From Streptococcus oralis subsp. tigurinus (GTDB lineage: Bacteria; Bacillota; Bacilli; Lactobacillales; Streptococcaceae): a stretch of DNA of 64,000 nt. Where the stretch lies: the NCBI RefSeq assembly GCF_002356415.1, contig NZ_AP018338.1, positions 1,550,001 to 1,614,000 of the forward strand. Direction: 5' to 3'. Each line of letters opens with the position of its first letter. Positions within the stretch are counted from its first letter, which is position 1. The position numbers and the translations under genes are program-made. The notes under the pieces were generated by a model. It had not been told where the DNA came from and did no database searches. It was given only the letters and a program-made list of their open reading frames with translations. Shown one piece after another: positions 39,006-50,900 of this stretch.

Positions 39006-39739
39006 TATCTATATTTTTCTAAGGTCAGGACTGTTTTTAATCCTAATTTTTTTGCAATTTCGTACAAATCGACCTTCTCTTCTATCTGTCTTAGAATGAA
39101 CTGTTCCCGTAGGGCTTGGGCTGATAGTTCTGGGAAACCTTTCTCCTTGACAAAGGACTCCAGATGACGAAAGGCCCACTGACGAGAATAGGTTTTCCCA
39201 CTCCTTTCAAAGAGATAGGTCTGCCCCATCAAGGGTTCTAGCTCTGGAATCAAGGTCGTGGGTATGGTGACAATCCTCTGTTGGGAAGCCTTGTTAATTC
39301 GCAGCACCTGAAAATCCAGATTGATATCCGTAACCTTGAGAGTTAAAATCTCACTTGGTAAGAGCCCTATTTCCAAGATAAGAAGCGCCAGCAAGCGTCC
39401 TTCTGGATAATTACTTTCCTGCCAAAAAGAGTCTAGATCTAGAATTTCTGGTTTTTCAATCTTCTTTTCAGCTTGTTTGGCTAATTCCAGACGGTAAAAA
39501 CTGTCCACTTCTCCTTTTTGGTAGAGAAAGTAGAGAAATTGGTTGCAGGCCGAAAGTTTTCGCTTCTGGGCGCTGATTTTTAGGTTGGCTAGCTGAGCTT
39601 GGTAAATCTTGAGACTGGTCTCAGAGATCCGCTCACCTACAATGTCTAAAAATTGCTCCAGATCATACTTATAGGACTGCTTGGAATTGGCAGACAAACC
39701 CTGTTTTTCCTCTAAAAAGGCTAAAATCCTATCTCTCAT
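39005..39739 (-). CDS. xerD: XerD-like tyrosine recombinase homologue, catalytic site incomplete
   Basis: 244 residues from the ATG at 39739, which overlaps the upstream stop as ATGA; an ATG two codons earlier is possible. It matches the streptococcal XerD-like family. The first catalytic arginine motif (GLRxSEL in active recombinases) reads GLLPSEI, and HxLR reads QALR, whereas R (in ALREQF) and the terminal tyrosine (EKYR) remain. It is therefore unlikely to recombine DNA. In streptococci XerS with difSL does dimer resolution. Its place beside scpA/scpB suggests a chromosome-related structural role. Confidence 0.85.
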   Translation of the reverse strand: MRDRILAFLEEKQGLSANSKQSYKYDLEQFLDIVGERISETSLKIYQAQLANLKISAQKRKLSACNQFLYFLYQKGEVDSFYRLELAKQAEKKIEKPEILDLDSFWQESNYPEGRLLALLILEIGLLPSEILTLKVTDINLDFQVLRINKASQQRIVTIPTTLIPELEPLMGQTYLFERSGKTYSRQWAFRHLESFVKEKGFPELSAQALREQFILRQIEEKVDLYEIAKKLGLKTVLTLEKYR

Positions 39740-40197
39740 TTGCATCGAATCTCATATTCCTTACTAAAGTCATGTAAGAGAGCATTGACAGCCTTGAGGA
39801 TAGACTTGCGCGTGATGATTCCTTGAAAAATCCCTTCATCATCTACCACTGGCAAGAAGGGTTCATCCACCAGTTTATGGAGGACCTCTGTGATGTTATA
39901 GTCTGGAGCGACGACTGCCACATCTGTCTTGGTCATATTGACGATGTCTGTCTTTGCCATCTGTTCATCCGTCAAACCTTGCTCCATTTGATAAGCCAAA
40001 ATGTCTCTCAGACCAATGGTTCCGACAAAGCGTTTGTCAAAGGTCACAACAGGGATACGGGTATAGGTGATTTGACTCAGCACCAAAATTGCATGGTCAG
40101 CGTTATGGGTATCGATCAAGGCTGCTAGATTCTCAGCAGGGGTCAGAAATGTCTCTTCCTGCTCCAATAAAAATGCTTCAAATTCTTTGGCAATCAT
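39736..40197 (-). CDS. cbpB: CBS-domain protein, likely cyclic-di-AMP-binding (CbpB/DarB type)
   Basis: 153 residues made of two CBS domains (about 20-75 and 85-145) without an enzymatic domain. Stand-alone CBS-pair proteins of this kind in Firmicutes bind cyclic-di-AMP and signal nucleotide or stress status. Ligand binding here is inferred. Its start overlaps the phosphoesterase stop by 4 bp. Confidence 0.8.
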   Translation of the reverse strand: MIAKEFEAFLLEQEETFLTPAENLAALIDTHNADHAILVLSQITYTRIPVVTFDKRFVGTIGLRDILAYQMEQGLTDEQMAKTDIVNMTKTDVAVVAPDYNITEVLHKLVDEPFLPVVDDEGIFQGIITRKSILKAVNALLHDFSKEYEIRCK

Positions 40198-40715
40198 CGA
40201 GCAAACTCCTTGGACAAGCCTGGATAAACCTCATGATCACGTGTCAAAAAGTCTACTTTAAAATAGCTGTCATCAATCTCCACTCGAGCATAGAGACATT
40301 CTCTGATAGTCCCTCGTGGTTGGCTGATGGAGCCTGGATTTAAAAAGAGTGTTTTGCCTTCCATCCAAGAATTTGGCACATGCAAGTGACCATAGAGACA
40401 GATATCGGCATCTTCTTCCTGAGCCCAGTAGTCCAACTTTTGAAAGTTGAAATTGATGTCAAACAAGTGTCCATGCGTCTGGATGATCTTGGTTGGACCA
40501 AGTTGAGTTACCAAACGTTCTGGGTAGCCAGCATAAAAGTCCATATTTCCTTTGACGACATGGATGCCTTCCCAGAGCGGAGAGTCTGGACGGAGTTCAG
40601 AGTCACCATCGTGAAAAATGGCATCGACTTTCCCCAGATAGCGATCACGAATTTCTTCCACAATCAAGCTATCTCCGTGGGAGTCACTCATTACAATGAT
40701 GGTTTGCTTTGCCAT
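40194..40715 (-). CDS. YfcE/MJ0936-family metallophosphoesterase
   Basis: 173 residues with all five metallophosphoesterase motifs: SDSHGD, HDGD, GNMD, THGH and GHLH. It hydrolyses phosphodiesters or phosphomonoesters with a di-metal centre; the physiological substrate is unknown. It overlaps the rdgB-like gene by 25 bp. Confidence 0.92.
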   Translation of the reverse strand: MAKQTIIVMSDSHGDSLIVEEIRDRYLGKVDAIFHDGDSELRPDSPLWEGIHVVKGNMDFYAGYPERLVTQLGPTKIIQTHGHLFDINFNFQKLDYWAQEEDADICLYGHLHVPNSWMEGKTLFLNPGSISQPRGTIRECLYARVEIDDSYFKVDFLTRDHEVYPGLSKEFAR

Positions 40716-41662
40716 GATGGAAATACCTCCAAAAGTTTCTTAACGGCTAAGGCACGGTGGGATTGGCTATTTTTTTCTTCAAGGGTTAATTCAGCTGAGG
40801 ATTTGCCTGTCTCTCCCACAAGGAAGAGGGGATCATAGCCAAAGCCATTTTCGCCCTTGGGTTCAAAGTTGATATAACCTGGCCAGTCAGCTTCAACAAC
40901 CAAGCTTTCCTTATTTGGACTGGCTACAACTAGGGTTGTGTGGAATTGAGCTGAGCGGTCCTTGAGTTCAAAGACCATGGCCAATTCGTGCAAGAGTTTA
41001 GCATTGTTTTCACGGTCGGTTGCTCCCACACCTGCAAAACGAGCTGACCAGACACCTGGCAAGCCACCAAGGACATCGACTTTGAGACCTGAGTCATCTG
41101 CTAGCACCATCTTTCCTGTTAATTGAGAAATGGTTTCTGCCTTGAGGCGGGCATTTTCTTCAAAAGTCATGCCTGTTTCAGCTACTTCAGGCAGATCTGG
41201 ATAGTCATTGAGATTTTCCACATCGTAGCCTAACTTGTCAAAGATGGCTCGGAATTCCTTGGTCTTGCCCTCGTTACGAGTCGCAATGAGCAGAGTTTCT
41301 CTAACCTTGCTAGTTTCAAAGAAGGCTTCTACATCGACTCCTTCTTTAGGCAATTCGACATGCAAAAGCTTCCCATTTTCAACCAAGAGCAGAACTCCCT
41401 GACGTTGGATGACTTCTAGATTGCGGCCTGCTTCGGCATTTAAAATCTCAACGATAAAGGAGAGCAGACGGAAGTTAGAAGACCAGCGCATCACTGTTAT
41501 CGTAATCGGGAAGCCATTTTCTTCGTCACGAAAAATCCGCGCTAAATCCATAAAATCAAGCTCAAGAGGATCTTTGATAAGGCTATAGATGCCTCCATAG
41601 ACATCCCAGACACCGACATACCAGTCCTGGTCGTCCTTGTATTCATAAATTTTGTTTGTCAT
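40691..41662 (-). CDS. rdgB: XTP/dITP diphosphatase (RdgB/HAM1) with N-terminal extension
   Basis: 323 residues. The C-terminal two-thirds (about 127-320) is HAM1, beginning [14 protein letters not shown] with LADDSGL and the SHRALA end. It hydrolyses non-canonical purine triphosphates. The first 125 residues ([19 protein letters not shown]) are an extra domain found in streptococcal versions, of unknown role. The ATG at 41662 overlaps the murI stop as ATGA, which decides the start; a longer frame to 41701 lies wholly within murI. Confidence 0.93.
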   Translation of the reverse strand: MTNKIYEYKDDQDWYVGVWDVYGGIYSLIKDPLELDFMDLARIFRDEENGFPITITVMRWSSNFRLLSFIVEILNAEAGRNLEVIQRQGVLLLVENGKLLHVELPKEGVDVEAFFETSKVRETLLIATRNEGKTKEFRAIFDKLGYDVENLNDYPDLPEVAETGMTFEENARLKAETISQLTGKMVLADDSGLKVDVLGGLPGVWSARFAGVGATDRENNAKLLHELAMVFELKDRSAQFHTTLVVASPNKESLVVEADWPGYINFEPKGENGFGYDPLFLVGETGKSSAELTLEEKNSQSHRALAVKKLLEVFPSWQSKPSL

Positions 41663-42453
41663 AAAGTTACATGCTCCACATGAATCTCTTTTTCCAGCCA
41701 TTCTGCTCCAATCTGGGCAAAACTTTGGCTATTGGCTGTTGTGTAAAAACGATGTTGAAGAGGTCCCGCATCTCGGCTACGATTGATTTCAAAATAGTTC
41801 AGCAAAACCGAGATATCCCGCACACACTCTGCCCCACTATCGATGAGCTGGACCTTTGGTCCCATGACATTTTGGATGATAGGGCGAAGGAGTGGGTAAT
41901 GGGTACAGCCCAAAATCAGGCTATCCACTTTGCCGACCAAGGGACGCAGGGTTTCATAAACCACTTTCTTGGTAACACTGGTTGACAGGGCACCAGACTC
42001 CACCAAGGGGGCAAACTTGGGACAGGCCAAACTTTCCACCTGTAAGTCTGGATCCAAATCATGGATTTTTTGACGATAGATGTCTGATTGGACCGTCATA
42101 GGGGTTCCAATGACCCCGATTTTCCCACCTTGACTGGACTTGATAGCTGCCGAAGCTCCTGGCAAAATCACACCTAGGACAGGAATATCTAGTTGGGCCT
42201 TGATTTCTTCCCAGACGACCGCAGTCGCAGTGTTACAAGCAATGACAATCATCTTGACATCCTTGGTCAAGAGAAAGTTGACCAACTGCCAAGTATATTC
42301 ACGGATTTGCTCAGCAGGACGGGGGCCATAGGGCGCCCGTGCCGAATCTCCAATATAGACGATTTCTTCATGGGGAAGCTGGCGCATGAGCTCGCGAACA
42401 ACGGTCAAGCCCCCGACACCCGAATCCAAAAAACCAATTGGTCGATTATCCAT
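41659..42453 (-). CDS. murI: Glutamate racemase
   Basis: 264 residues. The two catalytic cysteines are in ACNTATA and GCTHYP, and the N-terminal GFLDSGVGG is present. It makes D-glutamate for peptidoglycan. It is the first gene of the operon running through rdgB, yfcE, cbpB, xerD-like, scpA, scpB, rluB and yidD. Confidence 0.97.
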   Translation of the reverse strand: MDNRPIGFLDSGVGGLTVVRELMRQLPHEEIVYIGDSARAPYGPRPAEQIREYTWQLVNFLLTKDVKMIVIACNTATAVVWEEIKAQLDIPVLGVILPGASAAIKSSQGGKIGVIGTPMTVQSDIYRQKIHDLDPDLQVESLACPKFAPLVESGALSTSVTKKVVYETLRPLVGKVDSLILGCTHYPLLRPIIQNVMGPKVQLIDSGAECVRDISVLLNYFEINRSRDAGPLQHRFYTTANSQSFAQIGAEWLEKEIHVEHVTL

Positions 42454-42556
42454 ACAGTCTTCTTTCTAGCTTTTTTCTGATTGATAGTTCATCATGATTA
42501 CTCGTCCTAAATGAACGGATAGACAGCTTGATAGAATGGCAACTGCCTCTCTTTTA

Positions 42557-42584
42557 ATCATAATCAAATATCAATAGAATGCAA
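42557..42584 (-). promoter_or_regulatory. Candidate murI operon promoter
   Basis: TTGCAT (42579-42584), a 16-bp spacer, TATGAT (42557-42562), read leftwards, about 105 bp upstream of murI. Confidence 0.45.
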
Positions 42585-42624
42585 GGAAAAAGTCTTATCC
42601 TTGAGAACTATTGAACATAGTGAG

Positions 42625-42655
42625 AAGTCTGGAACTTTCATCCCAGACTTTTCCT
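42625..42655. terminator. yneF terminator
   Basis: Stem AAGTCTGG/CCAGACTT around a 10-base loop directly after the yneF stop; the T tract is modest. Confidence 0.6.
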
Positions 42656-42657
42656 AT

Positions 42658-42903
42658 TTATTTCTTTTTATTGTTAGCAAGGGCTGCTTTTTGTTGGCGG
42701 ATGATTTGGTGGTAAACTTGTTGTACCTTGGCTTCGCTTGGCTTTTGACCATTTGCGCTCAAGAGAGCACGAACTGCCTCAGCGTTCAAACGTGGGTTGT
42801 CCGCAAATTCTTTTTCGATTTGCTTACGAACCAAGTACATCCCTCCAAGAGCTCCTCCTAGAAAAGCTAACACAATCAAGATAATTGCTAAAAGTAAATC
42901 CAT
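42658..42903 (-). CDS. yneF: YneF-family membrane protein (UPF0154)
   Basis: 81 residues with one N-terminal membrane segment (about 3-24) and a charged cytoplasmic tail containing [15 protein letters not shown]. Function is unknown in the family. Its position between murI and the trehalose genes is that seen in pneumococcus. Confidence 0.9.
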   Translation of the reverse strand: MDLLLAIILIVLAFLGGALGGMYLVRKQIEKEFADNPRLNAEAVRALLSANGQKPSEAKVQQVYHQIIRQQKAALANNKKK

Positions 42904-43002
42904 TCTTTTTCTCCTGTTTCTTTTTGAGTCTTCTATATTATACCATAAAGTGACTTTCCTGACTAGTTTGTTTTACGCTTTCAAAAAGGGCAATAGACGA
43001 CA

Positions 43003-43040
43003 AAAAAGGAGCCCTGCATTTCAATGAAAGAGAGATCCTT
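43003..43040 (-). terminator. treC terminator
   Basis: Read leftwards, AAGGA pairs with TCCTT around an inner TTTCATTGAAA hairpin, followed by six T residues. Confidence 0.55.
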
Positions 43041-43047
43041 GCTGCGT

Positions 43048-44673
43048 TTAATTTACATAAATAGCCAGTGTTTGATACGGTTTGAGCAGAATTTTTTCTG
43101 ATACTTCTACATCTTCATAGTTTGAAATCAGAATCTGTCCATTTTGGTAGACCACTGGCAAGTCGATTTCCACTTCTGTGGCATAAAAGTTATTGAGGAC
43201 CAGTAACTTTTCATCCTCATACTGACGTTCAAAGGCATAGACTTGCTTACTATCTTCAAAGACTGGTTTGTAGCTTCCTTCTGAAATGATCGGCATTTCC
43301 TTACGAAGTCGAATCAAGTCTTGGTAGAAGATGAAAATTGGGCCTTGGATTTCATTTTCTACGTTGATATCTTTATAGGATTTACCAGCTTTCAACCATG
43401 GAGTGCCTGTTGAAAATCCTGCATTTTCTGAAGCATCCCACTGCATAGGAATGCGTGAATTATCTCGTGACTTGGCCTGAATAATCTGGAAGGCTTCTTG
43501 CTGACTTTTCCCTTCTTTTAAGAGCATCTGATAAGCATTGATGGACTCGACATCCACATAATCAGCCATGGAATCATAGTCTGGGTCAACCATTCCAATT
43601 TCCTCGCCCATATAGATATAAGGTGTCCCACGTGACAGGTGAATGCTTGCCGCTAGCATAGTCGCCCCTTCATTGCGGAAATGTTGAATATCGACAAAAC
43701 GATTCAAGGCTCGTGGTTGGTCGTGATTGTTCCAAAAGAGGGCGCTCCAGCCATTTTTATCACTCATCTCCTTGCCCCAGCTATGGTAGAGATTTTTCAA
43801 TTCTTCAAAATCAAAGGGAGCTCGGGTCCACTTTTGCCCGTCCTTGTAATCTACCTTGAGATGATGGAAATTGAAGGTCATGGATAATTCCTGACGGTCA
43901 GGTGACGAATAGAGGACACAATTTTCCATGGTTGTAGAGGACATTTCCCCAACTGTCATAAAGCTATCGTCTGTTCCAAAAGTGGCTTGGTTCATCATGC
44001 GCAAATAGTCATGAACAATAGGCTTGTCTGTGTAAGCTGGCTTTCCTTCATTGTCAGGGCAATCCACTAAGACCTCATCCTTGCCAATCAAATTGATCAC
44101 ATCAAATCGGAAACCTTTGACACCCTTATCCCGCCAGAAGTTGACCACTTTGAACAACTCTTTGCGGACATTGGGATTGCGCCAGTTAAGATCTGCCTGA
44201 GTCTCATCAAAGAGGTGGAGATAATATTTCCCTGTCTCCCCGAAAGGTGCCCAAGCAGAGCCACCAAACTTAGAAATCCAGTCTGTCGGTTGATCTTGGA
44301 TGAAGAAAAAGTCTTGGTAATACTTGTCACCAGCCAGGGCTTTCTGAAACCATTCATGCTCGGTCGAACAATGATTGAGCACCATATCTAACATAAAGTC
44401 AATCTTGTACTCTTTACCAACACGCACCATCTCTTCAAAATCAGCCATATCACCAAAAAGGGGATCCACAGCCATATAATCTGAAATATCATAACCATTA
44501 TCCCGTTGAGGACTTGGGTAGAATGGATTGAGCCAGACCATATCCACACCTAGCTTGGCTAGATAGGGGATTTTTTCGATAATCCCACGGAAATCTCCAA
44601 TGCCATTTCCAGTAGTGTCTTTGTATGATTTTGGATAGATTTGATAGACTACTTTTCGTTTATCAAGTGTCAT
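43048..44673 (-). CDS. treC: Trehalose-6-phosphate hydrolase (GH13)
   Basis: 541 residues. The GH13 catalytic residues are in GFRFDVIN (nucleophile D), VGEMSS (acid/base E) and NNHDQPR (D). It splits trehalose-6-phosphate, made by TreB during uptake, into glucose and glucose-6-phosphate. The close relatives dextran glucosidase (DexB) and oligo-1,6-glucosidase are alternatives from sequence alone, but the treB/treR context favours TreC. AAGGAG precedes the ATG, 63 bp after treB. Confidence 0.93.
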   Translation of the reverse strand: MTLDKRKVVYQIYPKSYKDTTGNGIGDFRGIIEKIPYLAKLGVDMVWLNPFYPSPQRDNGYDISDYMAVDPLFGDMADFEEMVRVGKEYKIDFMLDMVLNHCSTEHEWFQKALAGDKYYQDFFFIQDQPTDWISKFGGSAWAPFGETGKYYLHLFDETQADLNWRNPNVRKELFKVVNFWRDKGVKGFRFDVINLIGKDEVLVDCPDNEGKPAYTDKPIVHDYLRMMNQATFGTDDSFMTVGEMSSTTMENCVLYSSPDRQELSMTFNFHHLKVDYKDGQKWTRAPFDFEELKNLYHSWGKEMSDKNGWSALFWNNHDQPRALNRFVDIQHFRNEGATMLAASIHLSRGTPYIYMGEEIGMVDPDYDSMADYVDVESINAYQMLLKEGKSQQEAFQIIQAKSRDNSRIPMQWDASENAGFSTGTPWLKAGKSYKDINVENEIQGPIFIFYQDLIRLRKEMPIISEGSYKPVFEDSKQVYAFERQYEDEKLLVLNNFYATEVEIDLPVVYQNGQILISNYEDVEVSEKILLKPYQTLAIYVN

Positions 44674-44736
44674 CTATTTCTCCTTTTCCGATAAAAGGGA
44701 GGAACCTGTGTTCCTTCCCTATTTGTGCTATTTTAA

Positions 44737-46875
<2,139 letters not shown>

Positions 46876-46878
46876 TTA

Positions 46879-46983
46879 ATACTCAATGAAAACCAAAGAA
46901 CAAACTAGGAAGCTAGCCGCAAGCTGTACTTGAGTACGGTAAGGCGACGCTGACGTGGTTTGAATTTGATTTTCGAAGAGTAT
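46879..46983 (+). repeat. BOX element, short form without boxB
   Basis: Starts ATACTCAATGAAAA and ends TTTTCGAAGAGTAT, with TACGGTAAGGCGACGCTGAC inside, which differs by one base from the standard boxA-type sequence used in BOX typing. The length of 105 bp fits boxA plus boxC with no boxB. It lies between the treR promoter and start codon; its right end is 11 bp from the ATG and abuts the Shine-Dalgarno AAGGAAG. Confidence 0.9.
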
Positions 46984-46994
46984 AAGGAAGCAAG

Positions 46995-47708
46995 ATGAAG
47001 AAATACCAACAATTATTTAAGCAAATACAAGAAAACATTCAAAATGAGACTTACGCTATCGGAGAGTTCCTTCCTAGTGAGCACGACCTCATGAACCAAT
47101 ATCAAGTGAGTCGTGATACTGTCCGAAGGGCTCTTTCCTTACTCCAAGAGGAAGGATTGATCAAAAAGATAAAAGGGCAAGGTTCTCAAGTCGTCAAAGA
47201 AGAAACGGTCAATTTCCCTGTCTCCAACCTAACCAGCTACCAAGAACTGGTCCAGGAACTTGGACTTCGCTCTAAGACTAATGTCGTCAGTCTGGACAAG
47301 ATCATTATCGATAAAAAGTCCTCACTGATAACCGGCTTTCCAGAGTTTAGGATGGTGTGGAAGGTGGTCCGCCAGCGTGTGGTGGATGACCTAGTATCGG
47401 TTCTGGATACGGACTATCTGGATATGGAACTAATCCCAAATGTCACTCGCCAAATTGCTGAGCATTCTATCTATTCTTATATAGAGGATGACCTCAAACT
47501 TCTTATTGATTATGCTCAAAAGGAAATCACTATCGATCATAGTAACGATAGGGACAAGATTCTCATGGACATAGGTAAAGACCCTTATGTCGTTTCAATC
47601 AAGTCAAAAGTCTATCTCCAAGACGGGCGCCAGTTTCAGTTCACCGAAAGTCGCCATAAATTAGAAAAATTTCACTTTGTTGACTTTGCCAAAAGGCATC
47701 CGAAATAA
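46995..47708 (+). CDS. treR: GntR-family trehalose operon regulator
   Basis: 237 residues. An N-terminal GntR winged helix (about 1-68, HDLMNQYQVSRDTVRRALSLL) precedes a UTRA ligand-binding domain (about 85-230). TreR proteins sense trehalose-6-phosphate and repress treB-treC. It is divergent from treB with operators between. An AAGGAAG Shine-Dalgarno precedes the ATG. Confidence 0.93.
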   Translation: MKKYQQLFKQIQENIQNETYAIGEFLPSEHDLMNQYQVSRDTVRRALSLLQEEGLIKKIKGQGSQVVKEETVNFPVSNLTSYQELVQELGLRSKTNVVSLDKIIIDKKSSLITGFPEFRMVWKVVRQRVVDDLVSVLDTDYLDMELIPNVTRQIAEHSIYSYIEDDLKLLIDYAQKEITIDHSNDRDKILMDIGKDPYVVSIKSKVYLQDGRQFQFTESRHKLEKFHFVDFAKRHPK

Positions 47709-47717
47709 ACACTTACA

Positions 47718-47744
47718 GTTGGGGATACTCTCAACCGTTTTTTG
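47718..47744 (+). terminator. Probable treR terminator
   Basis: Short stem GTTGGG/CTCAAC with one G-U pair and a run of six T residues, about 10 bp after the treR stop. Confidence 0.5.
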
Positions 47745-47851
47745 GTAATAAATGATCTTCTAGTTGATCATTGGAAAAGAGTGACTCTATCCTGCTTATT
47801 CTACTATTTTAAGAAAAAGCAATCTCAAATATGTTTTTCACTAGAAACCTC

Positions 47852-47879
47852 TTGACAAATAATAGGTAATCAGTAGAAT
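47852..47879 (+). promoter_or_regulatory. Fucosidase gene promoter
   Basis: TTGACA (47852-47857), a 16-bp spacer, TAGAAT (47874-47879). TATAAACGGTTCCA (47921-47934) downstream resembles a cre site with two mismatches. The preceding stretch 47745-47851 shows nothing else. Confidence 0.6.
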
Positions 47880-47961
47880 GGGATTTAAATAGAAAAAATA
47901 TAGGGCTTTGTTTTACAAAATATAAACGGTTCCAAAACAAATAGAAATTTCTAGGGAGAAA

Positions 47962-50900
47962 ATATTTTGGGAGAAATCCTGTCGCTATAGCATCCGCAAA
48001 CTAACGGTTGGGACTGCTTCTGTTTTGCTGGGGGCTGTTTTTCTATCTAGTCATACAGTCTCAGCTGATGGTATTGAAGTACAACAAAATGCACCAAGTA
48101 TTGTCGAGACTACTATTAAACCTGATAGTGGATCAGAGCAGATTGAACCGACTGAGACCACTAAACCAGCTCTAGTTGAGAAGTCAGATGTCGAAAGCAA
48201 TCCTGCTGAAAGTAAACCTGCTGAGACTCCACAAGCTACAAATAGCCAAACTAGTGCTGAGGCTATTGTTGAATCAAACGAAAACAAGGAGAATGAAAAT
48301 ACCGAGCTACCCGTGACAAAGCAAGAAAACTATCAACTCAACTACGATCAGCCAACAGCTCCCTCCTATGATGGGTGGGAAAAACAAGCCCTTCCAGTCG
48401 GAAATGGCGAGATGGGAGCTAAGGTCTTTGGTCTGATCGGTGAAGAGAGAATCCAGTATAACGAAAAGACCCTCTGGTCAGGAGGTCCCCGGCCCGATAG
48501 CACCGACTATAATGGTGGAAACTACAAGGATCGCTACAAGGTCCTAGCAGAAATTCGTAAGGCTCTCGAAGATGGTGACCGCCAAAAAGCCAAACAACTG
48601 GCTGAACAAAATTTAGTTGGGCCAAATAATGCCCAGTATGGACGTTACCTAGCCTTTGGTGATATCTTCATGGTCTTTAACAATCAGAAGAAAGGCCTGG
48701 ATACCGTAACAGATTATCACCGTGGTTTGGATATCACAGAGGCCACTACGACTACTTCTTACACCCAAGATGGGACGACCTTCAAACGCGAAACCTTCTC
48801 CAGCTATCCTGATGATGTCACCGTGACCCACTTGACTAAAAAAGGAAACAAGACGCTTGACTTTACTCTTTGGAACAGCTTGACTGAGGACTTGCTTGCT
48901 AATGGTAATTACTCTTGGGAATATTCCAACTATAAGGACGGACATGTTACTACAGATGAACATGGAATTCTTCTAAAAGGAACTGTTAAAGATAACGACC
49001 TCAAATTTGCATCCTATTTAGGAATTAAAACGGATGGAACAGTCACTGTTCAGAATGAGACCCTAACCGTTACAGGCGCAAGCTATGCGACCCTCTATCT
49101 CAGCGCCAAGACAAACTTTGCTCAAAATCCTAAAACCAACTATCGAAAAGACATTGACCTCGAAAAAACGGTTAAGGGTATTGTAGAAGCCGCTAAGGCC
49201 AAAGACTACGAGACACTTAAAAAAGACCATATCAAGGATTATCAAAGTCTCTTTAATCGTGTTAAACTAAATCTAGGTGGAAGCAAGACTGCTCAAACGA
49301 CAAAAGAGGCCCTTCAAGGCTATAACCCAGAAAAAGGGCAAAAATTGGAAGAACTCTTCTTCCAATACGGACGTTATTTATTGATTAGTTCGTCTCGTGA
49401 TCGGACAGATGCCCTTCCTGCCAACCTACAAGGAGTCTGGAATGCTGTAGACAATCCACCTTGGAACGCTGACTACCACCTCAATGTCAATTTGCAAATG
49501 AACTATTGGCCAGCTTACATGAGCAACCTTGCTGAAACTGCCAAGCCAATGATCAACTACATTGACGACATGCGCCACTATGGTCGTCTCGCTGCCAAGG
49601 AATACGCTGGCATCGAATCCAAAGACGGACAAGAAAATGGTTGGCTGGTCCACACTCAAGCAACACCATTTGGCTGGACTACTCCAGGCTGGAATTACTA
49701 TTGGGGTTGGTCTCCAGCTGCTAATGCTTGGATGATGCAGAACGTCTATGATTACTACAAATTCACCAGGGACGAAACTTATCTAAAAGAAAAGATTTAC
49801 CCAATGCTCAAGGAAACAGCTAAGTTCTGGAACTCCTTCTTGCACTATGACAAGGCCAGTGATCGTTGGGTGTCTTCTCCATCCTACTCACCAGAACACG
49901 GGACCATCACCATCGGAAACACCTTTGACCAATCGCTAGTCTGGCAGCTATTCCACGACTACATGGAAGTCGCCAACCATCTGAATGTCGGCCAAGACTT
50001 AGTCACAGAGGTCAAGGCTAAATTTGACAAACTCAAACCCCTTCACATCAACAATGAAGGCCGTATCAAGGAATGGTACGAAGAAGACAGCCCACAATTC
50101 ACCAATGAAGGCATTGAAAATAACCACCGCCATGTTTCCCATCTGGTTGGTCTCTTCCCAGGTACACTCTTTAGCAAGGATCAGGCTGAATACCTAGAGG
50201 CTGCGCGTGCAACCCTCAATCACCGCGGAGATGGTGGGACTGGTTGGTCTAAGGCCAATAAAATCAACCTCTGGGCTCGTCTCTTAGACGGCAATCGTGC
50301 CCATCGCTTGCTCGCCGAACAGCTCAAGTATTCAACTCTAGAAAATCTTTGGGATACCCACGCTCCTTTCCAAATCGACGGAAACTTTGGAGCAACTAGT
50401 GGTATGGCAGAAATGCTCCTGCAATCTCATACCGGCTATATTGCGCCATTGCCAGCCCTTCCAGATGCTTGGAAAGACGGTCAGGTTTCTGGCTTGATTG
50501 CCCGTGGCAACTTTGAAGTCAGCATGAAGTGGAAAGATAAAAACCTTCAAAGCTTGTCCTTCCTGTCAAATGTCGGTGGAGACCTGGTTGTAGACTATCC
50601 AAATATCGAAGCCAGTCAGGTTAAGGTCAATGGCAAAGCAGTCAAGGCAACTGTCCTCAAAGATGGCCGCATCCAACTGGCAACACAAAAAGGTGATGTC
50701 ATTACCTTTGAACATTTCCCTGGTCGCATAACCAGTCTGACAGCAGTTCGACAAAATGGAGTCACTGCCGAACTCACCTTCAATCAAGTAGAAGGCGCTA
50801 CCCACTATGTCATCCAAAGACAAGTAAAAGACGAATCTGGCCAAACCTCTGCAACTAGAGAATTTGTAACCAATCAAACGAACTTTATCGACCGATCACT

